A stretch of 64,000 nt of DNA from Sphingomonas sp. NFR15. GTDB taxonomy: Bacteria; Pseudomonadota; Alphaproteobacteria; Sphingomonadales; Sphingomonadaceae. The position numbers and the translations under genes were made by a program. The notes under the pieces are model-generated. The model made no database searches. It was given only the letters and a program-made list of their open reading frames with translations, and was not told the DNA's origin. Shown here piece after piece: positions 28,381-37,510 of this stretch (positions within the stretch are counted from its first letter, which is position 1; each line of letters opens with the position of its first letter). Where the stretch lies: NCBI RefSeq assembly GCF_900103265.1, contig NZ_FMWX01000001.1:1-64000 (forward strand). Direction: 5' to 3'.

Positions 28381-28742
28381 TCGTCGCAGGGTTTGGCCAT
28401 CGCGCGGGCGCCGAAGCATCGTCCTTGAGCGCGGCGTTAGCGCTCGCGCAGGCGGGTGGACGGCCCGTCACCGCCCTCGCCGCACCGGCGGACAAGACAG
28501 CGCTACTGGCGCCCCTCGCCCGGGCATTGGCACTGCCGCTGATCGCGGTGACACCCGAAGCCTTGCGCTCGGCCGATACGGCGACCCGGTCGGCCTTCAG
28601 CCTCATCGCACGTGGCATCGGCAGCGTCGCGGAGGCCGCCGCGCTCGCCGCCGCAGGGCCGCGCGCGCTGCTCATCACGCGGCGCCACATCTCCCCGGAT
28701 CGCATGGCGACCTGCGCCATAGCCGAAGGATCTTTCGCATGA
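28377..28742 (+). CDS. cobE: CobE / CbiG C-terminal domain protein
   Basis: This 121-residue protein (GTG start, GTGA overlap with cobL) matches the CobE/CbiG-C domain: [17 protein letters not shown] at the N terminus, LAAPADKT, and [16 protein letters not shown]. CobE is needed for aerobic cobalamin synthesis, but its exact step has been unclear, possibly methyl or by-product handling. It is followed by cobM with a 4-nt overlap. Confidence 0.88.
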   Translation: MIVAGFGHRAGAEASSLSAALALAQAGGRPVTALAAPADKTALLAPLARALALPLIAVTPEALRSADTATRSAFSLIARGIGSVAEAAALAAAGPRALLITRRHISPDRMATCAIAEGSFA

Positions 28743-29524
28743 CCGTGCATTTCATCGGCGCCGGCCCAGGCGCGCCCGATTTGTTGACGCTGCGGGGCCG
28801 CGACCGGATCGCGGCATCCCCCGTCTGCCTCTATGCGGGATCGCTGGTGCCTTCCGCGCTTCTGGACCATTGCCCGCCGGGCGCGCGGATCGTCAACACT
28901 GCGCCCTTGTCGCTCGACGCGATCATCGCCGAAATCGCGGACGCGCATACGCGGGGGCAGGACGTGGCGCGGCTCCATTCGGGCGACCTTTCGATCTGGT
29001 CCGCGATGGGCGAGCAGCTTCGCCGGCTGCGCGCGCTCGACATACCGTTCACCATCACCCCCGGCGTCCCCGCCTTCGCCGCGGCGGCCGCCGCACTGGA
29101 GAGCGAACTGACGCTGCCCGGCCTCACGCAGTCGGTCGTGCTTACCCGCACGCCGGGCCGCGCGAGCACGATGCCGCCGGCGGAGACCCTGGCGGCTTTC
29201 GCCGCCACCGGCGCTACGTTGGCGATCCATTTGTCGATCCACGCGCTCGACAGCGTAATCGCCGAACTGACGCCCCGCTACGGGCCCGATTGCCCGGTCG
29301 CGATCGTCTGGCGGGCAAGCTGGCCCGACGCGCGGATCGTGCGCGGCACCTTGTCCACGATTGCGCAGGCGGCGGCGGGCGGCCCTGAGCGAACCGCGTT
29401 GATTCTCGTCGGTCCGGTCCTCGCCGCCGCCGATTTCATCGAGAGCAGCCTGTACGCGCCGGAATATGACCGCCGCTTCCGGCCGCGGACCGCCGCGTCT
29501 GCTTTCGCGGCGACCGGCGAATGA
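28739..29524 (+). CDS. cobM: Precorrin-4 C11-methyltransferase
   Basis: This 261-residue SAM-dependent methylase has the family pattern: [16 protein letters not shown] at the start, [27 protein letters not shown] and [13 protein letters not shown]. It methylates precorrin-4 at C-11. It is coupled to cobE and cobB by 4-nt overlaps. Confidence 0.95.
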   Translation: MTVHFIGAGPGAPDLLTLRGRDRIAASPVCLYAGSLVPSALLDHCPPGARIVNTAPLSLDAIIAEIADAHTRGQDVARLHSGDLSIWSAMGEQLRRLRALDIPFTITPGVPAFAAAAAALESELTLPGLTQSVVLTRTPGRASTMPPAETLAAFAATGATLAIHLSIHALDSVIAELTPRYGPDCPVAIVWRASWPDARIVRGTLSTIAQAAAGGPERTALILVGPVLAAADFIESSLYAPEYDRRFRPRTAASAFAATGE

Positions 29525-30834
29525 CGCCCGGTTTGATGATCGCCGCGCCTGCATCCGGCGCAGGCAAGACCACGGTGATGCTCGGTCTGCTGCGGGCGCT
29601 GCGCGAGGACGGGCTGGCGGTTCAGCCGTTCAAGAGCGGTCCCGATTATATCGACCCGGCCTTCCACCGCGCGGCGAGCGGACGGCAATCGTTCAATCTC
29701 GATAGCTGGGCGATGCCGCGTGCGATGCTGAGCAGCCTCACCGCGCAGGCGGAGGGCGTGGATCTTGTCCTCGCCGAAGGATCGATGGGGCTGTTCGACG
29801 GCGTCGCCGAGCCAGGCGCCACCGGTAACGGCGCGACTGCGGATATCGCGAAGCGGATGGGTTGGCCGGTGGTGCTTGTCGTTGACGTATCGGGGCAAGC
29901 GCAATCCGCCGCCGCCACCGCCCTGGGCTTCGCACGCTACGATCCAGATCTCACGGTCGCGGGCGTGATCCTCAACCGGGTGGCGAGTCCGCGCCACGAA
30001 CGGCTCGCGCGCGGCGGGATGGCGGCTGTCGGTATCCGCATATTCGGCGCGCTGCCCCGGCGCGGCGATCTCAAGCTGCCCGAACGGCATCTCGGACTCG
30101 TACAGGCGGCCGAACACCCCGATCTCGACGCGCGCATCGCCGACTATGCGGCGTTCCTGCGCGCCCATGTCGATCTCGCTGCGCTGCGCGATGCCGCCGC
30201 AGCCGCACAGCGCGATCCGGTCGGGCGGTGGCGGTTCGCGCCGCCCGCGCAGCGTATCGCCCTGGCGCGGGATGCGGCATTCTCCTTCACATACCCGCAT
30301 ATGCTCGACGCGTGGCGTAGCGCCGGTGCGGAGATTCTGCCGTTCTCGCCGCTCGCCGACGAGCCGCCCGATGCGACCGCCGACTTCGTCTGGCTGCCCG
30401 GGGGCTATCCCGAGCTTCACGCCGCGCGGTTGGCGGCGGCGGACACGTTCCGGGCCGGCCTCGCCGAACATGCCCGAACCCGCCCCGTCCACGGCGAATG
30501 CGGCGGCTACATGGCGCTGGGAGAGGGCCTGATCGACGCCAACGGCACACGGCACCGCATGACGGGACTGCTCGGCCTCGTCACCAGTTACGCGCAGCGG
30601 CGTATGCACCTGGGCTATCGCCGCGCCACCCTGCTGGCGCCGATAGCCGGTCTCGCCCGAGGCGCCGCTCTGCGGGGCCATGAATTTCACTACTCGACGA
30701 TCCTCGAACAGCCGGACCCGCCGCTCGCGTCCGTGAGCGATGCGGACGGTAACAGGGTCGCGGAGAGCGGATCGTATCGCGGACAGGTATCGGGCACGTT
30801 CTTCCACCTGATCGCGCCGGCCGAAGACCGATGA
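29521..30834 (+). CDS. cobB: Hydrogenobyrinic acid a,c-diamide synthase
   Basis: This 437-residue ATP- and glutamine-dependent amidase acts on the a and c side chains. It has an N-terminal P-loop-type domain ([16 protein letters not shown], then [16 protein letters not shown]) and a C-terminal class I glutaminase-like domain with nucleophile Cys327 in [12 protein letters not shown]. Overlaps with cobM and cobF are ATGA type. Confidence 0.95.
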   Translation: MTPGLMIAAPASGAGKTTVMLGLLRALREDGLAVQPFKSGPDYIDPAFHRAASGRQSFNLDSWAMPRAMLSSLTAQAEGVDLVLAEGSMGLFDGVAEPGATGNGATADIAKRMGWPVVLVVDVSGQAQSAAATALGFARYDPDLTVAGVILNRVASPRHERLARGGMAAVGIRIFGALPRRGDLKLPERHLGLVQAAEHPDLDARIADYAAFLRAHVDLAALRDAAAAAQRDPVGRWRFAPPAQRIALARDAAFSFTYPHMLDAWRSAGAEILPFSPLADEPPDATADFVWLPGGYPELHAARLAAADTFRAGLAEHARTRPVHGECGGYMALGEGLIDANGTRHRMTGLLGLVTSYAQRRMHLGYRRATLLAPIAGLARGAALRGHEFHYSTILEQPDPPLASVSDADGNRVAESGSYRGQVSGTFFHLIAPAEDR

Positions 30835-31592
30835 TCGACCTGCACCTGATCGGCATCGGCACCGGCAACCCCGATCACCTCACCCGCGAGGCCGAGGCGG
30901 CGATGAACGCGGCCGATCTGATTCTGCTGCCGCGCAAGGACGACGCCAAATCCGACCTGATCGACTTGCGGCGCGCGCTATGCGCCAAAGTGCTCACCAA
31001 GCCGGTGCGCGTCGTCGCGTTCGATCTTCCCGTCCGCGCGCGGGATGGCGACTATCTCGCCGCCGTCGGCGACTGGCACGATGCGATCGCCGCGGCGTGG
31101 GCGACGCAGATGGCAATGCACCTGCCGAACGGCGGTCGGCTGGCGCTGCTCGTCTGGGGCGACCCTTCGCTGTACGACAGCACGCTGCGCATCGCGGACC
31201 GGTTGCGGACGAACGGGATGGCGGTGCGGGTCCATGTCGTGCCAGGCATCACCAGCCTGCAGGCGCTCACCGGCGCGCATGCGATCCCGCTCAACACGCT
31301 CGGCGCGCCGGTTCTCATCACGACCGGGCGGCGGCTGCGTGACGGCGGCTGGCCGGACGGCGTCGATAGCGTCGCGGTCATGCTGGATGGGGCGTGTGCC
31401 TTCACCGCGCTCGTGTCCGACGGCCTGACGATCTGGTGGGGCGCGTACCTCGGCATGCAGCAACAGGCGCTGATCGCGGGTCCGCTGGCGGAGGCCGCGC
31501 CGCAGATCGTGAACCGCCGTGCCGCGCTGCGGGCCGAGCACGGCTGGATCATGGACACCTATCTGCTTCGCCGTACGCGCGCCTTCGCATGA
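30831..31592 (+). CDS. cobF: Precorrin-6A synthase (deacetylating)
   Basis: This 253-residue SAM-dependent methylase methylates C-1 and releases acetate, a step specific to the aerobic route. Typical sequence: LIGIGTGNPDHLTREA, LLPRKDDAKSDLIDLRR, LVWGDPSLYDSTLRIA and VVPGITSLQALTGAH. It is the last gene of the series before the second riboswitch. cobA, cobC, cobD, cobO-cobQ, cobS-cobV are absent from the window. Confidence 0.95.
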   Translation: MIDLHLIGIGTGNPDHLTREAEAAMNAADLILLPRKDDAKSDLIDLRRALCAKVLTKPVRVVAFDLPVRARDGDYLAAVGDWHDAIAAAWATQMAMHLPNGGRLALLVWGDPSLYDSTLRIADRLRTNGMAVRVHVVPGITSLQALTGAHAIPLNTLGAPVLITTGRRLRDGGWPDGVDSVAVMLDGACAFTALVSDGLTIWWGAYLGMQQQALIAGPLAEAAPQIVNRRAALRAEHGWIMDTYLLRRTRAFA

Positions 31593-31725
31593 CCGGACCC
31601 GCTTCCTCGCACACCTCGACGAGTTGTTCCGTCGCGGCGCGATGAACGACGCGGCTTGCGTGGCGCTGGTCGCTTCAGTACCAGACGGACGAGGCGAGCG
31701 ATCGCAGGGTCGCTCGCGTCATGAT

Positions 31726-31940
31726 CGCGCTGGTGCCCCGTGAGGGGCTTAAAAGGGAACGCGGTACGGGATTTCGTCCCAAGGCCGAGGCTGTCCCTGC
31801 AACTGTAAGCGGCGAGCGCGATGCACATCGCTTCCATCCACTTGGGCGGAAGCAACCACTGGGTCGAACGCGTATGCGCGAGGCCTGGGAAGGTCGTGCA
31901 TCGTAGCGTTGACCCGTGAGCCAGGAGACCTGCCAGCGTG
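31726..31940 (+). ncRNA. Cobalamin riboswitch upstream of the TonB receptor
   Basis: This second adenosylcobalamin-type aptamer has the closing stem CGCTGG (31728-31733) with CCAGCG (31933-31938), the AAAGGGAACGCGGTA block, the CTGTCCCTGCAACTGTAAGC core (31790-31810), the CCACTGG turn, GGGAAGGT and the B12 box GAGCCAGGAGACCTGCC (31918-31934). Large parts are identical to the copy before cobW. It faces the TonB receptor starting at 32119. Confidence 0.95.
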
Positions 31941-31941
31941 G

Positions 31942-32001
31942 GTCGCTCTTGCTTCGGCCCAGGGGGTGGCTGCGGCACGGTGAACTCCGTTCGAGCGACG
32001 A
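31942..32001 (+). promoter_or_regulatory. Conserved post-aptamer element, copy 2
   Basis: GTCGCTC (31942-31948) and GAGCGAC (31993-31999) bracket the same internal sequence seen after riboswitch 1, with three transitions in the first 40 nt and a short insertion later. Keeping both sequence and flanking stem in two distant leaders suggests a functional part of the switch. Confidence 0.65.
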
Positions 32002-32118
32002 AGGTGCGGGGGGCCGCACGGGCAGGCGTGACGGTCGCGATGGCGTCCGGCCGGCGCGGCTGCCGCCGTTCGCGCGGGAAGGCCCACCGGTTCGTCCGAC
32101 GCCGGGGGACCGTAATGA

Positions 32119-34275
32119 ATGCGAAATCTCATGACTTTTGCGGCGGGGGCCATCACGGTCGTCGCCACGACGGCGGGCGCGCAGACGCCTGCCACCCGCG
32201 ACGACGCGGATAGCATCCTGGTAGTGGGCGAGCGTCAGCGTTCGAGCCTGACCACGCCGAACACGACCGGCAGCCGGCTCGGCCTCACCGCACTGGAAAC
32301 GCCCGCCACGCTCTCGACGATCGCGGGCGATCTGATCCGCGCGCGCGGCGACATGTCGGTGGTCGAGGCGGTGAGCCGAGCTCCGGGTATCAGCAACGTC
32401 GGCAATCTCGGCAACGGCGGCACCGCGCTCGCGGCGCGCGGGTTCGGCGGCCAAGGTTCGGTGCTGCACCTGATCGATGGCGTTCGGCTGTTTCCGGTCG
32501 CCGGCACGATCACCTTCCCCACCGATCCGTGGATGGTGCAGCGGATCGACGTCCTGAATGGCCCGGCGTCCGTACTTTACGGCCAGGGTGCGCTCGGCGG
32601 CGCCGTCAATGTCGTCATGCGCAAGCCGGATACCAAGCGCACCGCCGTGGAGGGCGAAATCGGCTATGGATCACAGAACAGTTTCCATCTCGCCGCCGGC
32701 ATGGGTGGGCCGCTGAACGACCGGCTCTCCTACCGCGTCGATGGCAGCTATCGGCGTTCGGATGGTTATGTCGATCGCGGGCAGTCAAGCGGCTACGCGC
32801 TATCGGGCACCTTGCGCTGGGCACCGGCCGACGCGATCGTCGTCACCGCGCGCGGCGATTATGGCGATCAGCGGCCGATGCGCTATTTCGGCACGCCGCT
32901 CATCGACGGCCACCTCGATCCCGCGATCCGCGAGCGCAACTACAATACGCGCGATGGCCACACGCACTATCGGGACAGCCGCACCAGCGTACAGGTCGAT
33001 TGGACGCCGAGCGGCGCGCTGTCCTTCAGCAACCAGGCATACCGGCTAACGAGCAAGCGGTTCTGGCTCAATCTGGAAAGCTATTGTTGGATCGCCGCCG
33101 ACGGCTTCTGCCCGAATGGCCTCAACGAAGACCCTGCCCCACCCGGGCAGATCTATCGCACCGGCATGACCGGCATCGTCCACGACCAGACGCAATGGGG
33201 CGATCAGGGCAGCGCGACGTGGCGGACCACGCTGGCTGACAGCATCGGCAACGATTTCGTCGTCGGGTTCGACGCGAACCTCATCAAGATGCGCTATTCG
33301 CACAATTTCGGTTCGGACCCACAGATATCGGTGGTGGACCCGATCGCGTTCGATCCCGGATCGATCGTCGATACGCAAGGTATCGCGCCGCGCTATCGTA
33401 CACGCACCAGCGAAGTTTCGATCTTCGCGGAGGATCGGCTCAAGGTCGGCGATCATGTCTCGGTCATCGGCGGCGTCCGCCATGAACGGGACCGCGTCGA
33501 GCGCTGGACGATCGCGCCATCGGGCGCCGAGAGTTTCGCGCTCGACAAGACGCTATCCAATACCACCTGGCGGGTCGGCGGCGTGTACCAGCCCACCAAA
33601 CCCCTCTCGCTCTATGCCCAATATGCCACCGGCGTGGACCCGCTGGGTACGCTAACCACCTATTCGACCGGGCAGGTTCAGTTCAGCAACGCCACCGGCG
33701 ATCAGGTCGAGATCGGCGCCAAGGCCGTGTTCCTCGGCGGTCGCGGCAGCGCGACCCTCGCCGCCTATCGGATCGTCAAGAAGGGTCTGCTGTCGCAACG
33801 CACACCCGCCAGCCCGGTCGAACAGATCGGCCAAAGATCGGCCAAGGGGATCGAGGCGGCGGTATCGCTCGATCTTCCGCACGGCTTCGGGTTGGACGCG
33901 AACGGCAGCATTCTCGACGCGCGGTTCGACGATTTCCTCTCGGGCGGCGTCAATTTCGCCGGCAACACGCCGCCCGACATACCTGAACGGATGGCGAACC
34001 TGTGGTTGCGCTGGGATGCGACCCGCCGACTGCAAGCGCGCGCGGGGCTACGCTATGTCGGGCGCCGATTTTCGGACAATGCCAATCGTTTCCGACTGCC
34101 GGGTTACGCGACAGTCGACGCCACGCTGTCTCATGCGCTGACGCGCTTGGTCGCGGTCGATATCCATGTCTACAACCTGTTCGGCACGGATTATGCGACC
34201 AACGCCTACAGCGACCAGCAATGGGTGCTCGGCAGGCCGCGCGCCGTGGACGTGTCGCTTCGTGCCGGCTTCTAG
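32119..34275 (+). CDS. TonB-dependent receptor under B12 riboswitch control
   Basis: This 718-residue outer-membrane receptor has a signal peptide (about 1-21), a TonB-box-like ILVVGE, a plug domain (about 40-170, with VLNGPASVLYGQGALGGAVNVV) and a 22-strand barrel ending in VSLRAGF with the terminal Phe. Overall it looks more like siderophore-type receptors than classical BtuB. The riboswitch upstream and the cobalt-type permease downstream suggest a cobalamin, cobinamide or cobalt-chelate ligand; that is inference. The start at 32119 has GGGGGA 9 nt upstream; the overlapping ATG at 32115 is in another frame. Confidence 0.88.
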   Translation: MRNLMTFAAGAITVVATTAGAQTPATRDDADSILVVGERQRSSLTTPNTTGSRLGLTALETPATLSTIAGDLIRARGDMSVVEAVSRAPGISNVGNLGNGGTALAARGFGGQGSVLHLIDGVRLFPVAGTITFPTDPWMVQRIDVLNGPASVLYGQGALGGAVNVVMRKPDTKRTAVEGEIGYGSQNSFHLAAGMGGPLNDRLSYRVDGSYRRSDGYVDRGQSSGYALSGTLRWAPADAIVVTARGDYGDQRPMRYFGTPLIDGHLDPAIRERNYNTRDGHTHYRDSRTSVQVDWTPSGALSFSNQAYRLTSKRFWLNLESYCWIAADGFCPNGLNEDPAPPGQIYRTGMTGIVHDQTQWGDQGSATWRTTLADSIGNDFVVGFDANLIKMRYSHNFGSDPQISVVDPIAFDPGSIVDTQGIAPRYRTRTSEVSIFAEDRLKVGDHVSVIGGVRHERDRVERWTIAPSGAESFALDKTLSNTTWRVGGVYQPTKPLSLYAQYATGVDPLGTLTTYSTGQVQFSNATGDQVEIGAKAVFLGGRGSATLAAYRIVKKGLLSQRTPASPVEQIGQRSAKGIEAAVSLDLPHGFGLDANGSILDARFDDFLSGGVNFAGNTPPDIPERMANLWLRWDATRRLQARAGLRYVGRRFSDNANRFRLPGYATVDATLSHALTRLVAVDIHVYNLFGTDYATNAYSDQQWVLGRPRAVDVSLRAGF

Positions 34276-34279
34276 CCTC

Positions 34280-34489
34280 ATGCGCGTCGCCCGGCGCTGG
34301 CTGCACCTGACACACCACTGGATCGGCATCGCGCGCTCTGGAAGGTCGCGATCGACGATCCCGCGCGGGCGGACCTCTATGTCCTCTCGGCGACCGGCGT
34401 GGGGTGTTCTGATCTCGCTGTTCTCCCTGATCGGGCTGGTGACGTCGGTGAGCGGCGTTCGGCCAGGCTATAAGAGGCTCGTACGATGA
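34280..34489 (+). pseudogene. Decayed PepSY-type transmembrane protein gene
   Basis: The frame from ATG 34280 begins RRWLHLTHHWIGIA, the usual first-helix start of PepSY-TM proteins. It ends with a helix VLISLFSLIGLVTSVSG and a basic tail, also typical. The middle (about 34335-34400) makes sense only in the neighbouring frame, where it reads LWKVAIDDPARADLYVLSATG. Only 69 codons remain against several hundred in intact members. The gene has therefore lost its centre and carries compensating frameshifts. PepSY proteins often sit beside TonB receptors. The stop overlaps the next start (ATGA). Confidence 0.7.
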
Positions 34490-35529
34490 CCGATCCCACG
34501 TCCCGCCCCCGCCTGCGGCGGCGTATCGTGCCGCTGCTGACACTCCTCGTCACCGCGAACGCCGCAGGCTGGATATGGGCCGCCAGCCTGTTCCACGCCG
34601 CGCCCGCCATGCTCGGAACCGCGCTGCTCGCCTGGACGCTCGGCCTCCGCCACGCCGTCGATGCCGATCATATCGCCGCGATCGACAACGTCACCCGCAA
34701 GCTGATGCACGGCGGATCGCGCCCCGTTACCGTCGGCCTGTGGTTCGCGGTAGGACATAGCGCCGTCATCCTGGTCGCGTCGGTCGCGATCGCGGCGACG
34801 GCCAGCGCGCTCACCCGCTTTGAGGCGCTCAAGGCCGCCGGCGGCGTCGCCGCGACGATCTTCTCGGCCGGCTTTCTGTTCGCCATCGCGGGCATCAACC
34901 TCGTCATCCTGCACTCGGTATGGCGGACGTTCGCGCGGGTTCGCGCCGGCGCCAGCTACCGCGACGGCGATCTCGACATGCTGCTGGCAGGGCGCGGCCC
35001 CATCTCACGTCTATTCCGCCCGCTGTTCCGGCTGGTGACGCGACCGTGGCACATGGCCCCGCTCGGCTTCCTGTTCGGTCTCGGCTTCGATACCGCCACC
35101 GAAGTCGCCATTCTCGGCCTGTCCGCCGCGCAGGCGGCGCGCGGGTTCGCGTTCGCGCCGGTGCTGGTGTTTCCGGCGCTGTTCGCCGCCGGGATGGCGC
35201 TGGTCGACACCGCGGACGGCATCCTTATGCTCGGCGCCTACGAATGGGCGTTCGTGCGGCCGATCCGCAAGCTCTACTACAATATCACCATCACGGCGGT
35301 TTCCGCGCTGGTGGCGGTGATGATCGGCGGGATCGAGGCGACCGCTCTGTTCGCCGACAAGCTCGGACTGTCCGGGGGACTGTGGGACGTCGCGATCGAT
35401 CTCGGGGGCCGCTTCAACCTGCTCGGTTTCTTCATCATCGGACTGTTCGCAGCCGCCTGGGCGATCAGCTTCGCGATCTATCGCTGGAAACGCTTCGATG
35501 AGATCGAGGTGCAGCCATCGAGGCTGTAG
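34486..35529 (+). CDS. NicO/HoxN-type cobalt/nickel permease
   Basis: This 347-residue protein with about eight helices has the diagnostic metal motif RHAVDADHIAAIDN in helix 2 (His56, Asp61, His62), plus LGFDTATEVAIL and GMALVDTADGILM. Members are high-affinity secondary transporters of Ni(II) or Co(II). Location behind a cobalamin riboswitch and next to the cob genes favours cobalt. It overlaps the PepSY remnant by 4 nt, so it probably depends on the same transcript as the TonB receptor. Confidence 0.92.
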   Translation: MTDPTSRPRLRRRIVPLLTLLVTANAAGWIWAASLFHAAPAMLGTALLAWTLGLRHAVDADHIAAIDNVTRKLMHGGSRPVTVGLWFAVGHSAVILVASVAIAATASALTRFEALKAAGGVAATIFSAGFLFAIAGINLVILHSVWRTFARVRAGASYRDGDLDMLLAGRGPISRLFRPLFRLVTRPWHMAPLGFLFGLGFDTATEVAILGLSAAQAARGFAFAPVLVFPALFAAGMALVDTADGILMLGAYEWAFVRPIRKLYYNITITAVSALVAVMIGGIEATALFADKLGLSGGLWDVAIDLGGRFNLLGFFIIGLFAAAWAISFAIYRWKRFDEIEVQPSRL

Positions 35530-35564
35530 CATCTCGCACCAGCCGCGATGCTGCGCGGGCCTGC

Positions 35565-36992
35565 CTACGACGCGCGCGCCGCCTTCACGCGCCCGAGTAA
35601 GCTGCGCGAGCGGCCGTAGGCGAAATACACGCCCAGGCCGATCAGGTTCCAGATGGCGAAGCGCTCCAGTGTCTTCTCGGGCAGCGAGAACAGCAGATAG
35701 ACACACCCAAGGATCGCCCCCGTGCCGACCAGATACGGCTGCGGGCAGCGAAACACGCGGCGCGCGTCGGGCGCGCGGCGGCGCAGGATCATCATGCAGG
35801 CGCCGACCGCGATGAAGGCGATGAGCGTGCCGGCATTGGCGAGTTCCGCGATCTCATCGAGCCGGAAGAATCCCGCCACCGCGGCGACGAACACCCCCGT
35901 CATACCCGTCACCAGGACGGGCGCGCCGGTACGCGTCGACACGTTGGACAGCGCGCGCGGCAACAGCCCGTCTCGCGCCATCACGAAGAAGATCCGGCTC
36001 TGCCCGTACATCATCACCAGGATGACCGATGGCAGCGCGATCAGCGCCGCGCCAGCGATCGCCCAGGATGCGAACGGATGCCCCAACGTCCGTAGTACCA
36101 GCGCGAGCGGTTCGGACGACCGTCCGAGCGCGGTGAACGGCATCGCGCCGACCGCGGCCACCGCCACGAGTACGTAGATGATCGTGCACAATGCCATCGA
36201 TCCGATGATGCCGATCGTCAGATCGCGACCGGGATTGCGCGCCTCCTCGGCCGAGGTCGCCACCGCGTCGAACCCGTAAAAGGCGAAGAACACGATCGCC
36301 GCCGCCGCCATCACGCCGCGCGTCCCGCCGCCCTCGACATGGCTGGCGAAGCCATAGGGCATGAACGGATGCAGATTCTGCGCATCGAACGCGGGGATCG
36401 CAAGGATGACGAACGCGCTCAGCGCGACCAGCTTGATGGCGACCAGGAAGATGTTGAACGTCGCGCTCTCGCGCGTACCCGCCATCAACATACCCGCGAT
36501 GCCGAACGATACGACCACCGCCGGCAGGTTGATGATCCCGCCGGCATGCGGGCCGTTGAGGATCAGGGCGGGCAGATGTACGCCGACCGCGCCGAGCCAG
36601 CCGACCAGATAGCCCGACCAACCGACCGCGACCGTTGAACAGGCGAGCGAATATTCGAGGATGAGGCTCCATCCCACCACCCAGGCGAGCGTCTCACCGA
36701 CCACCGAATAGGTGTAGGTGTAGGCGCTGCCCGCAGTCGGGATCATCGTGGCGAGTTCGGCGTAGGCAAGCGCCGCGCACGCGCAAACCGCACCCGCGAT
36801 AGCGAAGGCCAGGATCACCGCCGGCCCCGCGCGCTCCGCGCCAACGCCGGTCAGCGTATAAATGCCGGTACCGACGATCGCCCCCACGCCGAGCGCGATC
36901 AGGTGCGGCCAGGACAAGGTCGGCTTGAGGCGACGGCCGTCGTCAGGGTCGATGCTGCGTTCGATCGGCTTGATCGGCCCCAGAAGATTCAT
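35565..36992 (-). CDS. APC-family (CAT-type) amino acid permease
   Basis: This 475-residue protein with 12-13 predicted helices opens with [25 protein letters not shown], the unwound substrate-binding helix of APC transporters, and has FFAFYGFDAVATSAEEARNPGRDL in the sixth helix, typical of the cationic-amino-acid-transporter branch (YfnA/YhdG-like). Substrates cannot be read from the sequence. Its place downstream of the leucine-dehydrogenase-type gene suggests a branched-chain or other neutral amino acid. Confidence 0.9.
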   Translation of the reverse strand: MNLLGPIKPIERSIDPDDGRRLKPTLSWPHLIALGVGAIVGTGIYTLTGVGAERAGPAVILAFAIAGAVCACAALAYAELATMIPTAGSAYTYTYSVVGETLAWVVGWSLILEYSLACSTVAVGWSGYLVGWLGAVGVHLPALILNGPHAGGIINLPAVVVSFGIAGMLMAGTRESATFNIFLVAIKLVALSAFVILAIPAFDAQNLHPFMPYGFASHVEGGGTRGVMAAAAIVFFAFYGFDAVATSAEEARNPGRDLTIGIIGSMALCTIIYVLVAVAAVGAMPFTALGRSSEPLALVLRTLGHPFASWAIAGAALIALPSVILVMMYGQSRIFFVMARDGLLPRALSNVSTRTGAPVLVTGMTGVFVAAVAGFFRLDEIAELANAGTLIAFIAVGACMMILRRRAPDARRVFRCPQPYLVGTGAILGCVYLLFSLPEKTLERFAIWNLIGLGVYFAYGRSRSLLGRVKAARAS

Positions 36993-37244
36993 TTAGCCAC
37001 CCTTTGCTGTCGCGGACCCAAACGACCGAGAGCCCCACGCGGAAGCGGTCCTCGCGATCGATCCAGATCGTCTTGGAAACCGGCGTTGATACCCGGTCCC
37101 TCCATCGAGCGGATAATGCCCGTCGTGCCGACCACGTCCACCCTTTCCTCGACATCGGCACCGATCCGGCCGAGAACGGCATGGCTGTGCGCTTGGGAGA
37201 TCTGCAATCGTGACCTCGATGATCGCCCTTCAGCCCCCGGAACG
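36993..37244. other. Gap between permease and ACT-domain gene
   Basis: This 252-nt region has no convincing gene. One minus-strand frame reads KTIWIDREDRFRVGLSVVW near 37030-37090, which could be a coding remnant, but I cannot link it to a family. AAAGGGTGG just upstream of the permease start is its ribosome site. Confidence 0.35.
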
Positions 37245-37505
37245 TCAGCACAGGACGAGTTGAACCGCCTCCACATCGATCATCGCGCGGATATTCTCCG
37301 CCAGCAGCTCCGCGCGATCGACATCGATATCGCCAAGCCGGATCGAAATCCGCATCTCGTCCCCCTGCCGAATGGCGTCGACCTTGTCGGGCACCCACCC
37401 CAAACGCGCGACGAAGCCGAGGACGCGGCACAGAAGCTGGGCGTCCGCCGAGGCCGCCACGGTGAAGGCGATCGGCCTGGGCGACTTCGTATGAGCGGTC
37501 GGCAT
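37245..37505 (-). CDS. Small ACT-domain-like protein
   Basis: This 86-residue protein has the beta-alpha-beta-beta-alpha-beta layout of a single ACT domain: IAFTVAASADAQLLCRVLGFVARLG, then MRISIRLGDID and RAELLAENIRAMIDVEAVQLV. It resembles regulatory subunits such as the acetolactate synthase small subunit, but no catalytic subunit is present. It lies 5 nt after the dehydrogenase gene on the same strand, so it may be an amino-acid-sensing partner; that is inference. Confidence 0.65.
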   Translation of the reverse strand: MPTAHTKSPRPIAFTVAASADAQLLCRVLGFVARLGWVPDKVDAIRQGDEMRISIRLGDIDVDRAELLAENIRAMIDVEAVQLVLC

Positions 37506-37510
37506 GGCGA

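Noticed and set aside
31589..31645. An 18-codon frame overlapping the cobF stop as a real small gene
   Set aside because: The start/stop overlap is suggestive but the peptide is Ser/Thr-rich without conserved features, and the adjacent frame looks more protein-like; noted only as a possible remnant.
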